DNA of 64,000 nt from Schistocephalus solidus (taxonomy: Eukaryota; Platyhelminthes; Cestoda; Diphyllobothriidea; Diphyllobothriidae). Shown one piece after another: positions 22,020-33,140 of this stretch (position 1 is the stretch's first letter; every line of letters starts with the position of its first letter). The stretch lies in contig WEDG01003993.1 in the NCBI GenBank assembly GCA_017591395.1, positions 226,628-290,627 of the forward strand. The letters run 5' to 3'. The position numbers and the translations under genes are program-made. The notes beneath the pieces are model-generated. The model did not search any database. It was not told the DNA's origin and was given only the letters and a program-made list of their open reading frames with translations.

Positions 22020-22960
22020 ACTAACAACAAGAACCCCTGTCTCCTCCGCCCAACGCACTAGTTGCTAGAGGAAGTCTGCTCACTCTGGCAGCCCGTAAGG
22101 TTCATTATATTTTAGGGAATATGCGGAGCAACCAGCTGGAAAGGTAAATCACTTTACTCGATCAAGAACTGGCGCGCTACAAGGTGGAAGTGAATGCTCT
22201 CGGCGCGACACTTTGACCTAGCCGAAATGGCCTTCGCTAGTGGCTATAAATATGCCAGGATATGCGGCCCATCTCTACACTACTCTTCGGTTTACCAAGC
22301 AACTCAAATTATACAAACCTGTAGCCCTGACAACGCTACTTTACCGGGAAGAGACAGGAACAGTCTACGTCAGTCAGGTCAGGAAAATCAATCAGCCTCC
22401 CACTCGGCTGCCTTCGGAGGCTGCTTTAGCCGAGATAGCAGGACAGGATGCGGGACACACCGGAATCTTCCGCATTTCTATCATGCTGAGGCAACTGCAA
22501 CTGCGATGGAGTGGCCATGTCGTGGGGATGGACGACGAACGACTTTCCAAGCGAATATTCTACGGGGAGGTCGCCTCGGCTGCTCGCCGACAAGGACGAT
22601 AACAGCGACGCTAAAATTACAACCTGTGGATATCCCTTAAGCATCTAAAAAATTAATCTTGGAGGACCTCGCTGTGGGCCGACTGGTTTGGAATGGAAAA
22701 AAGTGAAGACTGGAGCAGCAATGTTGGAAGTGAAACGGATAATCGAGCCAAAGTAAAATAGCTTCACGCAATTTTACAGCGCTTCCGGCCACGAATGCAC
22801 ATACCCAACATCCTCCAGCACGACAGAGCTGTCAATGGATATTCCTTGGATGTAATGGCCTTGCCAAACATCTCCGAACCTAATTCAACGACGACTAGAC
22901 AATTCCATAAACAGCACCGCAATACCTACATCCCCTCAGTAACTGCAATCTGAATCAACC
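22020..22960 (+). mobile_element. Decayed CFDP2-like LINE copy with large internal deletion
   Basis: Starts with the endonuclease head (LLDQELARYKVEVNAL, about 22,155), then jumps to a scrap of RT palm reading ICQDMRP (22,255). It next jumps to the RT C-terminal region: LRQLQLRWSGHVVGMDDERL, SKRIFYGEVASA (22,485-22,600), followed by VKTGAAML and the 3' tail. Several frames are used and stops are frequent. The palm-to-C-terminus join (near 22,300-22,330) is also present in the copy at 32.1 kb. Confidence 0.7.
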
Positions 22961-23777
22961 GTAAATCCTTGATTATTTCAGTTCCTTTCTACTTATCATT
23001 GTAATAACTTTTTGCACTGCTGTTTTTCATGGCTTTTCCGATCACCAATACTGATCCTCACAAGCTTATGTCTGGAATGAGGGTGAAGATGCCGTTTATT
23101 TAATGGCATCTGTAACGTCCTTAGAATTGTTAATCGTGCTGGGGTCTTTCCATCTTTGCTTCTTATTTTGAGGGCCCATTTTATCGACCGAATTCCTCCG
23201 CTCCGTTCTGCTTTTTGTAGCTGTACTTCTAGACTTTTAGTCTACAAACCTTGTGGGATCCAGGTGAGTTAATGTCAGAAGCCACCATCAGCTCGTCAGT
23301 TACAGCTTCGACCATGCAAATTTTGCGGGAATTGTTTTGTTAAATGAGCAGTTTTTCTGTAGCCTTCGGTTGGAAGTTTAGAACACCCGAAAACCACTGA
23401 GTAAGGCTATATAATGCTGTTCCCGAACCTTCGGGAGGTCATTGGATCTCGAGATGGTGGCATTGTTTCTCTTTCCCTTTCGTCCGGTAGTCCCCATTGG
23501 AAGCTTTTTCGGGTCATTTGCGGCTTTAATGGTGAGCGTATTCTTATGTTCTTTAGGAAAGTAGACAGTTTTTTTTAAACCCAAGTGCACTAGATTTTCC
23601 GATTTATACCTGTTCGTCAAAATGTTTATTTTTAGGTCCTGAAATCCATGCATTGCATTGCACATGCAAGCATTTAGCGCTCGCAGTTCGATGGTTTGAC
23701 GTCCACTGGCAACTTATGCAAAACCCAAAATGTATCAGGATGATGGTGAAACAGAGTCGATGATTTTCGTTTTTCAG

Positions 23778-23864
23778 ATCTGCGACAGTACATCTGAGAG
23801 TTTTGCGGAAAAGCATTTGGAACGAAACGCAAAGTGAAGTGGCATGTCGGTAGTACCCACATCA
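23778..23864 (+). pseudogene. Class C zinc-finger exon C' with first Cys replaced by stop
   Basis: Splice sites are preserved (acceptor 'tttttcag' ending 23,777, GT at 23,865) and the length is 87 nt. The first zinc-binding Cys codon TGT has become TGA at 23,795-23,797, and the helix reads TKRKVKW instead of TKHDVKR. The His residues remain. The exon would truncate any protein that includes it. Introns on both sides match exon C closely. Confidence 0.8.
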
Positions 23865-24199
23865 GTCAGGCCCTTTCCCCCAACTGATTTGCAGTTTCAG
23901 TGTTGTCCCAAGTTTATTGTTAGTGCCGCATTTACACTTTTCATGCCAAATGACTGATAGTCGGTGTGCACGTCCTCTCTTCATGGCAGGTGACGAGGCA
24001 CCGACGAATTCGGTTGGATGAAGTGCCTAAGCCCCACTTTCTATCGGTCATCCTTTTTGACTGCCCGTTTAGATGAGCGGAGTTCCCTTCTGCCGCTGTT
24101 TCTGCTTGTGACGTCAGATTGCCAGTCTTCTTAACCCTAACCTGGTGAAGTTTTCCTCAGTACTCTTATCCTTCACTGTAGATCTTCTTTCCCTTTCAG

Positions 24200-24286
24200 G
24201 TCTGTGAGAGAATATGTGCACTTTTTGTGACAAGGTTTTTACACGAAGCAGCCAGCTGAAGCGTCATGTCGACTGTGTCCACAAGT
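24200..24286 (+). CDS. C2H2 zinc-finger exon A' with stop in leader, possible alternative acceptor
   Basis: Second class A exon, 87 nt, acceptor 'cctttcag' (ends 24,199) and donor GTACGTG (24,287). The finger is intact: Cys-TF-Cys, DKVF, helix RSSQLKR, His, VDCV, His. But leader codon CGA of exon A is TGA here (24,205-24,207, a CpG-type change), so normal splicing would give a stop. A second AG at 24,207-24,208 would start the exon at 24,209 with the same phase and remove the stop. Whether it is used is unknown. The 3' end of an RTE LINE lies within about 30 bases of the donor. Confidence 0.6.
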
Positions 24287-24309
24287 GTACGTGCATTTTC
24301 TAGCTTGTA

Positions 24310-26150
24310 GTTGTACTTTTTACGGCTGCGATAATGTCTGATCTAGCCGGCCTCGATGATGTCACGAACTGTACCTCCATGCGTGACGATTCGCGGCAGC
24401 AGACCTGGATAGCTCAACCCATTCGTTTCTCCAGCGACGGACGCCGAATACCGAAGGTCCAAGCACCGCCTCCATGTCTTGCCAAACCGTGTCGAGCCAG
24501 GTATTTAGTTGACCTCCTTTTCGACACCTCCAAGTGAGCAGCGGCGCCGGATCGAGAGGCGGGTGACGGAGGACGTGCCCAAACCACCACAGTCGTCTTT
24601 CTTGAATGGCCTGAGATATCCTGGCTATGTCGTTGCAGTGATTACGGACTGCCTCATTTGAGACGAAGTCTGTGTACTTCACTCGAAGGATGGCTCTCAG
24701 CCAACGATGGTCAAATACCTCAAGTCTTCGCTCATATTCCACGCGCACAACCCAGCTTTCACAACCGTAAATGAGGACCGACCGGACGGATGCATGGTAT
24801 GCAGGGCTCTTCATGTCGATGGAGATGTCGAGTCGGGTCCATAGGCACTTTCGAAGGATCGAGAAAACCAGGCGAGTGGCGACGATTCGGGAGATAATGT
24901 CGCCCTTTCTCTGTCCGTTATGCAACATCCTCGCTCCGAGGTATTTTAAACTGTATACTTATTCAAATTGATAGCCATACATCCCAAGGGGTGCCTTCGC
25001 CTGGTCAGGGATGCAGCTCAAAAACAATTTGGTTTTCCCAGTGTTTATGGATAGGCCGACCGAACTAGCAATCTCATTCACCCGCGACACTACAGACTGT
25101 AGATCATCGAAGCTTGAGGCTAGCAAGGTGATATCGTCAGCGTAGTCTAGGTCAGTCAGGCGGCGTCCGGGTGCAAATTCCACACAGTCAGAACCGTGTA
25201 GGGGCCTTCCCGAGAATCCATCGGCTGTTGGTAGTAATGGCGGAATTCCAGCATGCGCCTCAGAGTGAATATCTGGTCCACGTATCCATGCCCAGCTCGG
25301 GATCCGGCTTGGTTTGACCTCGTCCTAGAGTCACGTACAAACTGAAACCGTCTGAGGAAATTAGGAAATACTTCGTCTCTCCACACCTGTTCACTCACTT
25401 CAGGAAGCCAGGGCGCCAGAGTGTTGACACAGGCCTTGTAGATTTCGGTGGGAATACTGTCCTCTCCGGGCGCCATGTTGTTGTGCAGCCTTTGTATTAC
25501 ATCGACAACTTCTCCCTCGGAAGGGGGCGGGTTGCATGACACTGCATAAGCTGGGCAGGGATGAATCTCGGGTGCAGAGGATAGCGAGGGTGTTATGAGT
25601 TGTTCATCAACGTTGAGAAGGTGTTCGAAGTGCTCACACCAGCGATCGAGTTTGGCCGAGTTGTCAGCAATAAAGCCACCATTTTCATTGTGAAGAAAGT
25701 CTCTAAATGTCGAGGGCTTACCACTAACTTGGCGGTTAATTTGGTTGAGTGTGCGAGTGTCAACAACGTTTGAAGCCCGCTCCATGGACGTCGCTATTCC
25801 AGACCAATATTTCTGCCGGTCATCCCTAGCTGACTATGCCATCATGTTCCGGAGATGGCGAAAGGAAGCATCGTTGTGGGACCGGGCTCGAGCCGTCGGG
25901 GCAGACAACTGCAGGGTTCGTCCACTGATCCAGTCACTGCGGTGCACCTGGGTGCATCTGAGAATTGTCTCAGCTGCTCTAGAGACGGATGTCTTCAGTG
26001 ATGACCACGGGTCAGTGCCTGCTCTGTCGGCTCGGGTTGTGAAATGGGACCGGATTTCTGTGTTCAGAGCCTCGGCAGTGCTGGGTTGTCGGATTTTCGC
26101 GACACCCTTATGCGTGTAGTTCAGAGATCTAGTTCCTTTGACCTACTGTT
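24310..26150 (-). mobile_element. RTE-type LINE, internally deleted
   Basis: Minus-strand non-LTR element. From the 5' side: a post-endonuclease linker and RT fingers in one frame (25,785-25,156) with CEHFEHLL and NNMAPGEDSIPTEIYK, SNQAGSRAGHGYVDQIFTLR and EFRHYYQQP. It then jumps to EFAPGRRLTDLDYADDITLL (25,183-25,110), GLSINTGKTKLF, SVLIYGCESW (about 24,780), ILRVKYTDFVSNEAV, RLWWFGHVLRHPP (about 24,590) and the C-terminus near 24,340. The catalytic YADD box is kept, but the palm motif A block between FRHYYQQP and EFAPG is missing, so it is dead. The endonuclease is absent or unreadable beyond 26,119. Confidence 0.8.
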
Positions 26151-26534
26151 TACCGAAAATGACAAAAAGTTTGATTACATTAATGTAGGCCTGGCGATCA
26201 GATCACATTAATATGGAAATCAGCACTCTTACGTGTCCCTGACCGGAGATCAAAGTCGTTAAAAAATGTCCGGCGGGTAACTTTGGGGCCTTTAAATCGG
26301 TGATTGGACACACACTATGGAAAAAGGTTTATGAAGAGAGGTCAAATAATGTTTCGGAACCTTTTAATTTACTAGGAAGAACTTGCTTATGCAGTACTAT
26401 CCACTGAAGAAACATTCAACTGGAAGTAGACCGAAACGGAGATCCCAGAAAAACCGGGAAAGTTTAGTAGATAGAGCTTAATGTATTTGATATAACCAAG
26501 AGAGATTTCGTTAAAGGCTTTATTGTTATTTCAG

Positions 26535-26668
26535 CCGTGTGTCCTTTTGTGTGCGTGTTTTGTGGCAGAAGCTTCTCTGAGACGGAACACCTGAGGACTC
26601 ACATTGATTTTGTTCACAATAATAAGCATCCTTTTGCTCTGTGGCCTATTCCTGCTTATGTTAACTGA
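26535..26668 (+). CDS. C2H2 zinc-finger exon, class E, donor GT changed to AT
   Basis: Acceptor 'gttatttcag' (ends 26,534). Leader VCPFV, then Cys-VF-Cys, GRSF, helix ETEHLRT, His, IDFV, His with C-X2-C-X12-H-X4-H. Helix positions -1,2,3,6 are E,E,H,T. At the place where other classes have GTAAG after one base, this copy has ATAAG (26,622). Without splicing, the frame runs NNKHPFALWPIPAYVN to TGA at 26,666-26,668. It may be a terminal exon or a damaged internal one. It is the only class E copy. Confidence 0.6.
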
Positions 26669-26679
26669 TTTATAAACCT

Positions 26680-27780
26680 CCTTTTTGTGCTAGTGTCTGA
26701 TTGCAGCATGTTAATCGCACTGCATATTCTTGTAATCTGCGGCTTCATAAAGCATCCTTTAATTTATCTCTCTCAGCTGAGAGTACATTAATTTATATCT
26801 GCCTCGGTGTAAATGTCATTAAGGATGCTCGCGCACCTGCGTCGTAGGGGAGGGAGCTTTGCTGGACTTGTTACTGGTAAGATCGATAAGCATGTCGATT
26901 TCTGGATCGCCCACTGATTTGAAAAACTGAAAAATTACCCTACTCTTTTGAAGAGGTTATTCTTCCCAAAACCAGACTGATCTTGGCGCCTGTTCTTGTC
27001 TGATATCGCTACGTTGCTGACAAATAAACACAATGTCCCGGACGATTAGTTTAAGCAATTTCGCCGTATCTTTGAGAGCAACCGGTTAAGCACTGTGCAA
27101 AGTCTCACGCTTCCGAAATTCCCACATGTGGGAGCTCACTTACTTCCGTTATGATTGTTGTTCCGCGATGCTTCACCTTTAGATAATGCTCGACGCATCG
27201 AATGTTAGGCCTACGTCCACGCCTCTGAGTTTTGTCTTATGTCTCCTCAACTCATCTGCATATGACTCATTGCGCAAAACTTTGCGGGAGGTATGCGACT
27301 AACGATGTCCTGTCTAAAGAGACAATGATGTTGTCCGGGAATCACTCATATCCGTAGTGATTGTAGCTCCACAATGGGTCACCACAAAGGGGTGTTCGAT
27401 GCAGCAAATACGAGGCCTTTAACTCTACACGCTCTCTCCAGCCGCTCCTCTTACGGATTCACACTCTGTTATAGCACTACTCCGTGTTCTAACCTGTCAT
27501 CCATATTCAGATCATCTACTCTGCCCAACGTTAATTCTAACCAAATAGGTCTAACGTAGTACACATGCTACTGGGTCACAGAGCATCCGAATTGTGAACG
27601 CAACTTGGCGGTGATATCCACCGTCGGTTGCAGCGATGAGCTAAGCATTTTTATTTTCCGTGTCGCTAGTTGTATTATTCGTTGATGTCTTTTCATCGAG
27701 GATGTATTGTAAACTCCCGATGCATTCAGTCCTAGAAGAAGCTTTCTTTGTTTTACATCGGTTTATTACACTCTCTATGT
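26680..27780. other. Intron-like DNA between exons E and F
   Basis: No gene, repeat copy or RNA could be supported here. The open frame at 27,374-27,559 has no recognisable motif. Confidence 0.35.
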
Positions 27781-27789
27781 GTGTTACAG

Positions 27790-27876
27790 AAGAGCGAAAC
27801 TTTGTGTGTGAGGTTTGCGGCAAGGGCTTTTCTCGGAAGGCAAACATGAATCGACACGTTGACCTTCTCCACCAAG
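27790..27876 (+). CDS. C2H2 zinc-finger exon, class F (intact)
   Basis: Exon of 87 nt, acceptor 'gtgttacag' (ends 27,789), donor GTACGT (27,877), phase 1 on both sides. Leader ERNFV, Cys-EV-Cys, GKGF, helix RKANMNR, His, VDLL, His in the C-X2-C-X12-H-X4-H pattern. Helix positions -1,2,3,6 are R,A,N,R. The frame is also open upstream through the intron border, so an unspliced reading of 102 codons exists, but splice signals and paralogues support the short exon. Only copy of class F. Confidence 0.75.
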
Positions 27877-28312
27877 GTACGTCTATTTTTGTAACAAGTT
27901 TGCATCAACTATCGTTTACGCTTCAGTTTGAAGCATTTTCTCTTTTCCCTCTTCCTTTAGTCAACTAAGTTATCTTAATTTGGCTGTATTACGCCTGGCT
28001 CCATTTGTCTCACCTGTGGAAAAAATCGGGTCGTCATGCTTTTTGCGCCGCACGTCGACATCTTCCGTATCCGTTTCCTCTTTCAACGCCAGCCTTAGAA
28101 ATGGCCACATCCCTTGTGATCGGCCACAAGTGCTGGTTACCCTATACGTAGGACCAGCCCATCTCTGCTTTCATAAGGATGTGTCGGTGACTTGCGCGTG
28201 AATTAGTTCATAGTTTGCTTGACTTGTGCAGCATTTACCTCACAGTTTTCACCCACGCCCATTGCCTTCTAACAGCAGAACTAGGCCAGAGCGACTGGCA
28301 ATGGACGGGATG

Positions 28313-28360
28313 CCATGACTCACCCATGACTCACCCATGACTCACCCATGACTCACCCAT
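28313..28360 (+). repeat. 11-bp tandem repeat
   Basis: Four perfect head-to-tail copies of 'ccatgactcac' followed by a partial unit 'ccat'. No function suggested. Confidence 0.95.
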
Positions 28361-29636
28361 CTTCACGTACCTCGTGCGCACTGCCCCCTAACTCCATGTG
28401 TATCGGTGTTCAGTTTTGAAGAAAAGTATTGTGGTGTCACTCGGTTCGGAAGATGTTCATTTTATCCCATCAGTGGGCAACCTTTCATAACAGAACTAGT
28501 AGCTGGTTTGATCTCTCAAGGGCATGTTTGGTAGTGTATGTGGGTCGGGATAGGTGTGGGACTGAAGCGCTAGCTTCTCATTGAGTAGCAACATCTGGCT
28601 TCAAACTAACCGTCGATAAGACCGGGCAGAGTAGTTGGCATCATGAGAAACCTCCGTCTAAAGCGTGTCACGCGCACCCCCGCTTCGCACTTGGTACCAA
28701 AGCAATGAACCAGATATAAACCTCGTGTTATAACACTCCAGGTGACTGGTAGAAAACGTCTTATCTGTCTGATTCGTTAATTTATTATGCAAAACTGTGA
28801 CCCAAATCCTCCATGAGCGCATTCAATCTCCCCTTACCTGGCACTCATGTGTAATTTATTAGCGGCCGTCGTCCTCTGAACGGATATTTCTCGCTCTGTC
28901 CTTCTGATTACAATATTTGCCTGTCACGTTTGATAATGATGAGTTTGCTGAAGTTGTATACCTTAATCTTAGGAAGTAATGTAGATCCGGTTAGTAGAAA
29001 TCGTCTGGGTTATTGTCTAGTTGATGCTGCGCCCCGTTACTTCACCTCACACCCTTCCCCAAACTAATTTGTAACTGGGTGATTCGAAGATGCGGCTGGA
29101 TTTTCCGCCTTTCGATCATTCTCCCGAACAACCTGTCCGATCAGCCATGATTTAGGTGGTTTGCGGAACAACGAAAATACACTGGTCCGTGTTTAGTGGG
29201 TCAACCTTCTGGGACAGTGGCCTCTCCTATGCCAGCAAGAGCCGTGTATTCGAGCCCTTAAGCCACCCTCTCCCACACTCAATACTGCGAATTTTTACTC
29301 TCAGCCTAGCACATCGCGTCTCAGCGACGGAACACTGACGCCCTTCGTTTACTAACATAACTTAGAACTACATCCTTTGTTTGTTTAGAGCAGACACCCT
29401 CAATCTTCTCCCCGATTCCTTGTCACTGCTTGTTTCTCAGACATGGTTGTTCTACCGGTTTCATACTTGGTGTAGATTATCAGAGTGCCATTCTGCCGCT
29501 GCTGCTGTTGTTATGGTGACTTCACCAGCGGCAGAGCCCTATTTTTCGAATGCTTTTGCATCAGCATACCAATTTTGTTTTTGCAACCACAGCTCCTGAC
29601 CCGAGGAGACTGAACGTCTCTCTTTCCTCGATTTAG

Positions 29637-29741
29637 ATCACGTTTCCCGCCGACCTGAGCGAGAGAATACATGCGAGTTTTGTGGAAAGACCTTTACGCA
29701 GGTGGGCACACTGACGCGGCATGTCGACCATGTCCACAAAC
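29637..29741 (+). CDS. C2H2 zinc-finger exon, class B'' (intact)
   Basis: Exon of 105 nt, acceptor 'gatttag' (ends 29,636), donor GTACGT (29,742), phase 1 on both sides. It encodes the same leader and finger as exon B at 4,364: HVSRRPERENT, Cys-EF-Cys, GKTF, helix QVGTLTR, His, VDHV, His. The few base differences inside the exon are synonymous (for example GAA/GAG, GGC/GGA, TTG/CTG). It lies inside the near-identical tract shared with block I, so conservation may reflect conversion as much as selection. Confidence 0.75.
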
Positions 29742-30409
29742 GTACGTACCTTTGCCCTCACCGGTTGACTGCTCCTCTTCAAATTCTACTTCACTTTGTA
29801 ATCTCGCATGGAGTTCCTTCGCTACGCTTGTTTATGCTGCCTTTTTTCCGTGACCGTCCTACTTGCAGAGTATTTTTGCTCGAAACACCTGAGTGCATGG
29901 GCCTATCGTTGAAGATATAGGTACTTTTGTGCGCACTAGAGGAATTTTAACAGTTTTACTTTTTGTTTGCTGATATCCGTTTAGGTGAACAGTTAATGCT
30001 TAAGTCATATCTACCTACCTACTTCATGACCTGACTGTGGTATCGTCGATACCGTCGTACACGATGACCGAGTGGACCGGTGGGTGTGTCCTCACCCTTT
30101 TTCTGCTGTCTTTTTATTCCCTCTCCTCCCTCCCATTTTTGAAATGTCCCAAGGAGGGAATGACAGGCAATCCCGTCTTCGATGAATAATAGCTCTGCTC
30201 GCTCCATGCAAAAAGTAGTTATGACGCACAAGGGATCTTACCAGATGCCTGGCATGCCTTAAGCCACCCTATCTAAGGATATCACTGCTTATCCTCCCGC
30301 GGGCAATGGGATGGAAAAGGTGGCGCAAGCAATTGTTTAGAAATCACGACGTCTGTGGCTCTTTGATAAGCTGAACAGCAATAACCCCGTGCCCATCCTC
30401 TCCGCCCAA

Positions 30410-33140
30410 CCCAATTGGTTGCTAGAAGGACTCTGGTCATTGACAGCCTTTTAGACAATCCGTGCAGCAACCACTCGAGAAGGAAAATGGCGCTACTCAC
30501 TCGATAATTGACGGACATCGATGTCTTCAGCGTGACTCGTTTCTCCGAACAAGCTCACCTGGAGGAGATGAGTTCGGGATACACTATCATCTGGGACGGC
30601 CGCCTAATGGCTGGTCGACACGGTGGTGGCGTCGCCTTTTCCCCTCGTAATGTGGGATGACTACCCCGTCTGCTACAGGACATCAAAAACCGTCACATGA
30701 GCCTGCACCTGCCTCTTTCGGGAGCTCATTTCACCACAGTGGTCAGTGCATGCGATTCTTGAACAACTACCTCTGAGGAGTTGTAGAAATGCACGCCCTC
30801 TTGGCAACTGTATCGAAGACGGATAAGTGAGATTGTCTTGGATGCCTTCAATGCCGGTGTCAGGACTGATTACACTATCCAAAATGAAGCGATAGTTTCC
30901 CATGGTCTCGACGGTTGTAACGATAATGTCCTCCCATCTTCCACGAGCCTGCAAGAAACACCGTATCCTCCTGACCAACACTCCTTTTTCGCTTTCCCTC
31001 CCTGCACAAGGCAACTCGGATGCACCGTCGATACTTTTGCTTGATACGACTGCGATCATTCTCTTCGGCAGTGACGAAGACTGAATACTAAAGGTTTAAG
31101 AACAATTTCCCTGTCTTGAGGAATTTGACAAGCCTGATTTTGCGTTGACTCTCCCCCCCCACCCCCTTCGATGACTAGTGGGCAACGTTTCCGAGTCGAG
31201 GATAGCAGCGCTAAACTCTTGAGGTAGGCGACGATAAACCACTGCTTCCTATGCAGTGGTGGTCAGAATGCACTAGTTTTAACCCATCTAACACCCACAA
31301 AGCCTAGCATTCACAACCATAGAGCAGGACTAACCGGACGAATGCATGGTACAGGTGATCTTGCTTACGATGGGGGTTTTGCGTCGAATCCATAATCCTT
31401 TTTAAGGACTTGAAAAACCTGGCGAGCAGAATCGTTTCGGGAGACTGTTGTACGTATTGTTTGCTGCAGCCTCGTCTCACGATATTGGAAACTGCCTAGC
31501 CCTTCAAGTTTACAGTCATTATATCCTTAGAGTGTCGTCTCCTTGTCAACGGTGCAACAGTTTTATCTTACCTGTGTTTATCGATAAACCGGCCGAAGTA
31601 GCGACTTCATTCAACAACAGTCTCCTGTGTCGCCCTTAGAAGACACGCTCAAGTGAAAACGAACAGTGACCTGGACCTCCTGTTCACCCGCCCCCCCCCA
31701 CCCAAAAAAGAAGCAATTAGATCCACGGAACAACTTCCCGATGGGGAAGCACAGGGATCGAAGTCAATCTCGACTGACGTTTACAAGCATGGTGACCTGC
31801 CACTGATGAATAAACTCAGCATTCTTCCAGGAAAGGTGGTGCCGAGGGCATTTTCCTTAGGATTTCAAAGGTGCGGCTATCGTCCCTCTTTAAAAGATGA
31901 AAGAAAACCTCGAGGAATCCCTCAGTTGGATGTTGTTGGGAAGATTTCTGCACACATTCTTCTCAACAGCTATCTGTAACGTTAATTTCTCCCGGTAAAC
32001 CAATTTGGCTTCCGAAGACACCGTGACACCACCAATATGACCTTCGCGGCCCTCCACCTGCAATAAATTTGCCAGAAGATGCGCACTCACCTCCACACTA
32101 CCCTTCAGGTTTAAAATGCAACTCAAACTATGCATATTGGTAGTCCTGATAACGGTGTTATGGGCCTTCTATATAAATCATGTCAGGAAACTCAATCACT
32201 TCCATGTCAACTGCCTCGGAGACTGTTGTAGCCGAGGTGGCAGGAAATGATCTCGGACATAAAAATTCCTTGAACAAACCGGAATCATCAACACTTACTC
32301 CACGCTGAGGCAACTGCAAGAGTTATTGTGTGGTCACGTCAGCGACGACGAGAGATTTCTCAGTGACTCTTCTACGCAGAGATTGCCGACAAGAGCGATG
32401 ACAACGACGCTACAAGTACAACCTTCAGATCTCAAATAAGCGACCTGGGAAGACCTCGCCCAGGGCCGGCCGGTTTGGAGGAGAGCATTGAAGACTGACG
32501 CAGCAGTGTGCGAAGGGAGCCGGATCACCGGGGTCCAGGCCAAATAGCTGCATACAATTCTCCAGTGCCTTCGCCCCTCAACGGACATTCCCAACTTCCT
32601 CCAACACGCTTGCGCTGTCAACGGATATTTGTGCACAGTTTGGCGTCACCAGTCATCTGCGTACCCAGTGCACTCCATCATTGATCCAGTGATCACACTT
32701 CGAAAGTTCCGGCGCTGCTGACGTTGATCACTATCATCCCTGCTGCAACCCCCGCTACGGCGAATGTCGCCTCTCCCACTCGTACGACTGGAGAGAAAAC
32801 TTCCGACGCTCTGTCGAACGCCACCCTCACCAATATGCCCTTCTGAACCGCTCCACAACCGGCAATGTGGACTCGATTCAAACCTGTCCTCATTTTGGGT
32901 GCAAATTCATGTCACCCATCGGCATGATCGGTCACTTTTTAATCTATTGCGCTGAGATTGGCGAACTAGTGTCAAGAGTATCAACATAAGCCCGTCGCAT
33001 TCACCTTGACTGACCGCATTCCCCCTTAATAACCACATGAGCCTACTCGGCCATATGCGCGTCAATGAAACTTGCGGAAAAACCCCCGCTGAAACCACAT
33101 CATTACATATGTCCTCTCTATCACTCACGAACTCGTCCCA
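30410..33140 (+). mobile_element. Decayed CFDP2-like LINE, longest copy in the window
   Basis: Plus-strand LINE in several frames. Endonuclease head as at 5.15 kb (VTRFSEQ, GYTFIWDGRL, DAFNAGVRTD near 30,840). An RTE fragment interrupts it at 31,330-31,645. RT fingers follow (STDVYKHGDLPLMNKL, KISAHILLNSYL; 31,760-31,980), then FGFRRHRDTTNMTFAALHLQ (32,005-32,065) and CQKMRTHLHTTL. A jump follows to the C-terminal part: VNCL, EQTGIINTYSTLRQLQ and ATWEDLAQGRPVWRRALKTDAAV (32,435-32,505), with a fingerlike SLLGHMRVNE at 33,040. Stops throughout. The order matches the other copies, so this is an ancestral insertion in the duplicated block. Confidence 0.7.
31330..31645 (-). mobile_element. RTE LINE fragment
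   Basis: Plus-strand text parallels 24,760-25,100 of the RTE LINE: 'gaatgcatggtac', 'accggccgaagtagc' against 'accgaccgaactagc', and 'gtgtttat.gata.gccg'. It is therefore a minus-strand RT C-terminal fragment lying inside the CFDP2-like LINE. Confidence 0.6.

Larger units (their letters stand above)
20430..24100 (+). repeat. Segmental duplication block II (partial)
   Basis: Paralogous to parts of block I: 20,510-20,720 matches 1,850-2,090 ('cttgccgactgcctgcta' against 'cttgccaactgcctgcta'), 21,060-22,140 matches 4,364-5,200, the LINE at 22.0-22.96 kb matches that at 5.15 kb, and 23,230-24,040 matches 8,440-9,240. Class A finger A' follows at once after C', an order not seen in block I, so rearrangement has occurred. 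Confidence 0.65.

Noticed and set aside
28313..28360. Possible CRISPR-like array
   Set aside because: It is a contiguous 11-bp tandem repeat with no spacers in animal-like DNA.
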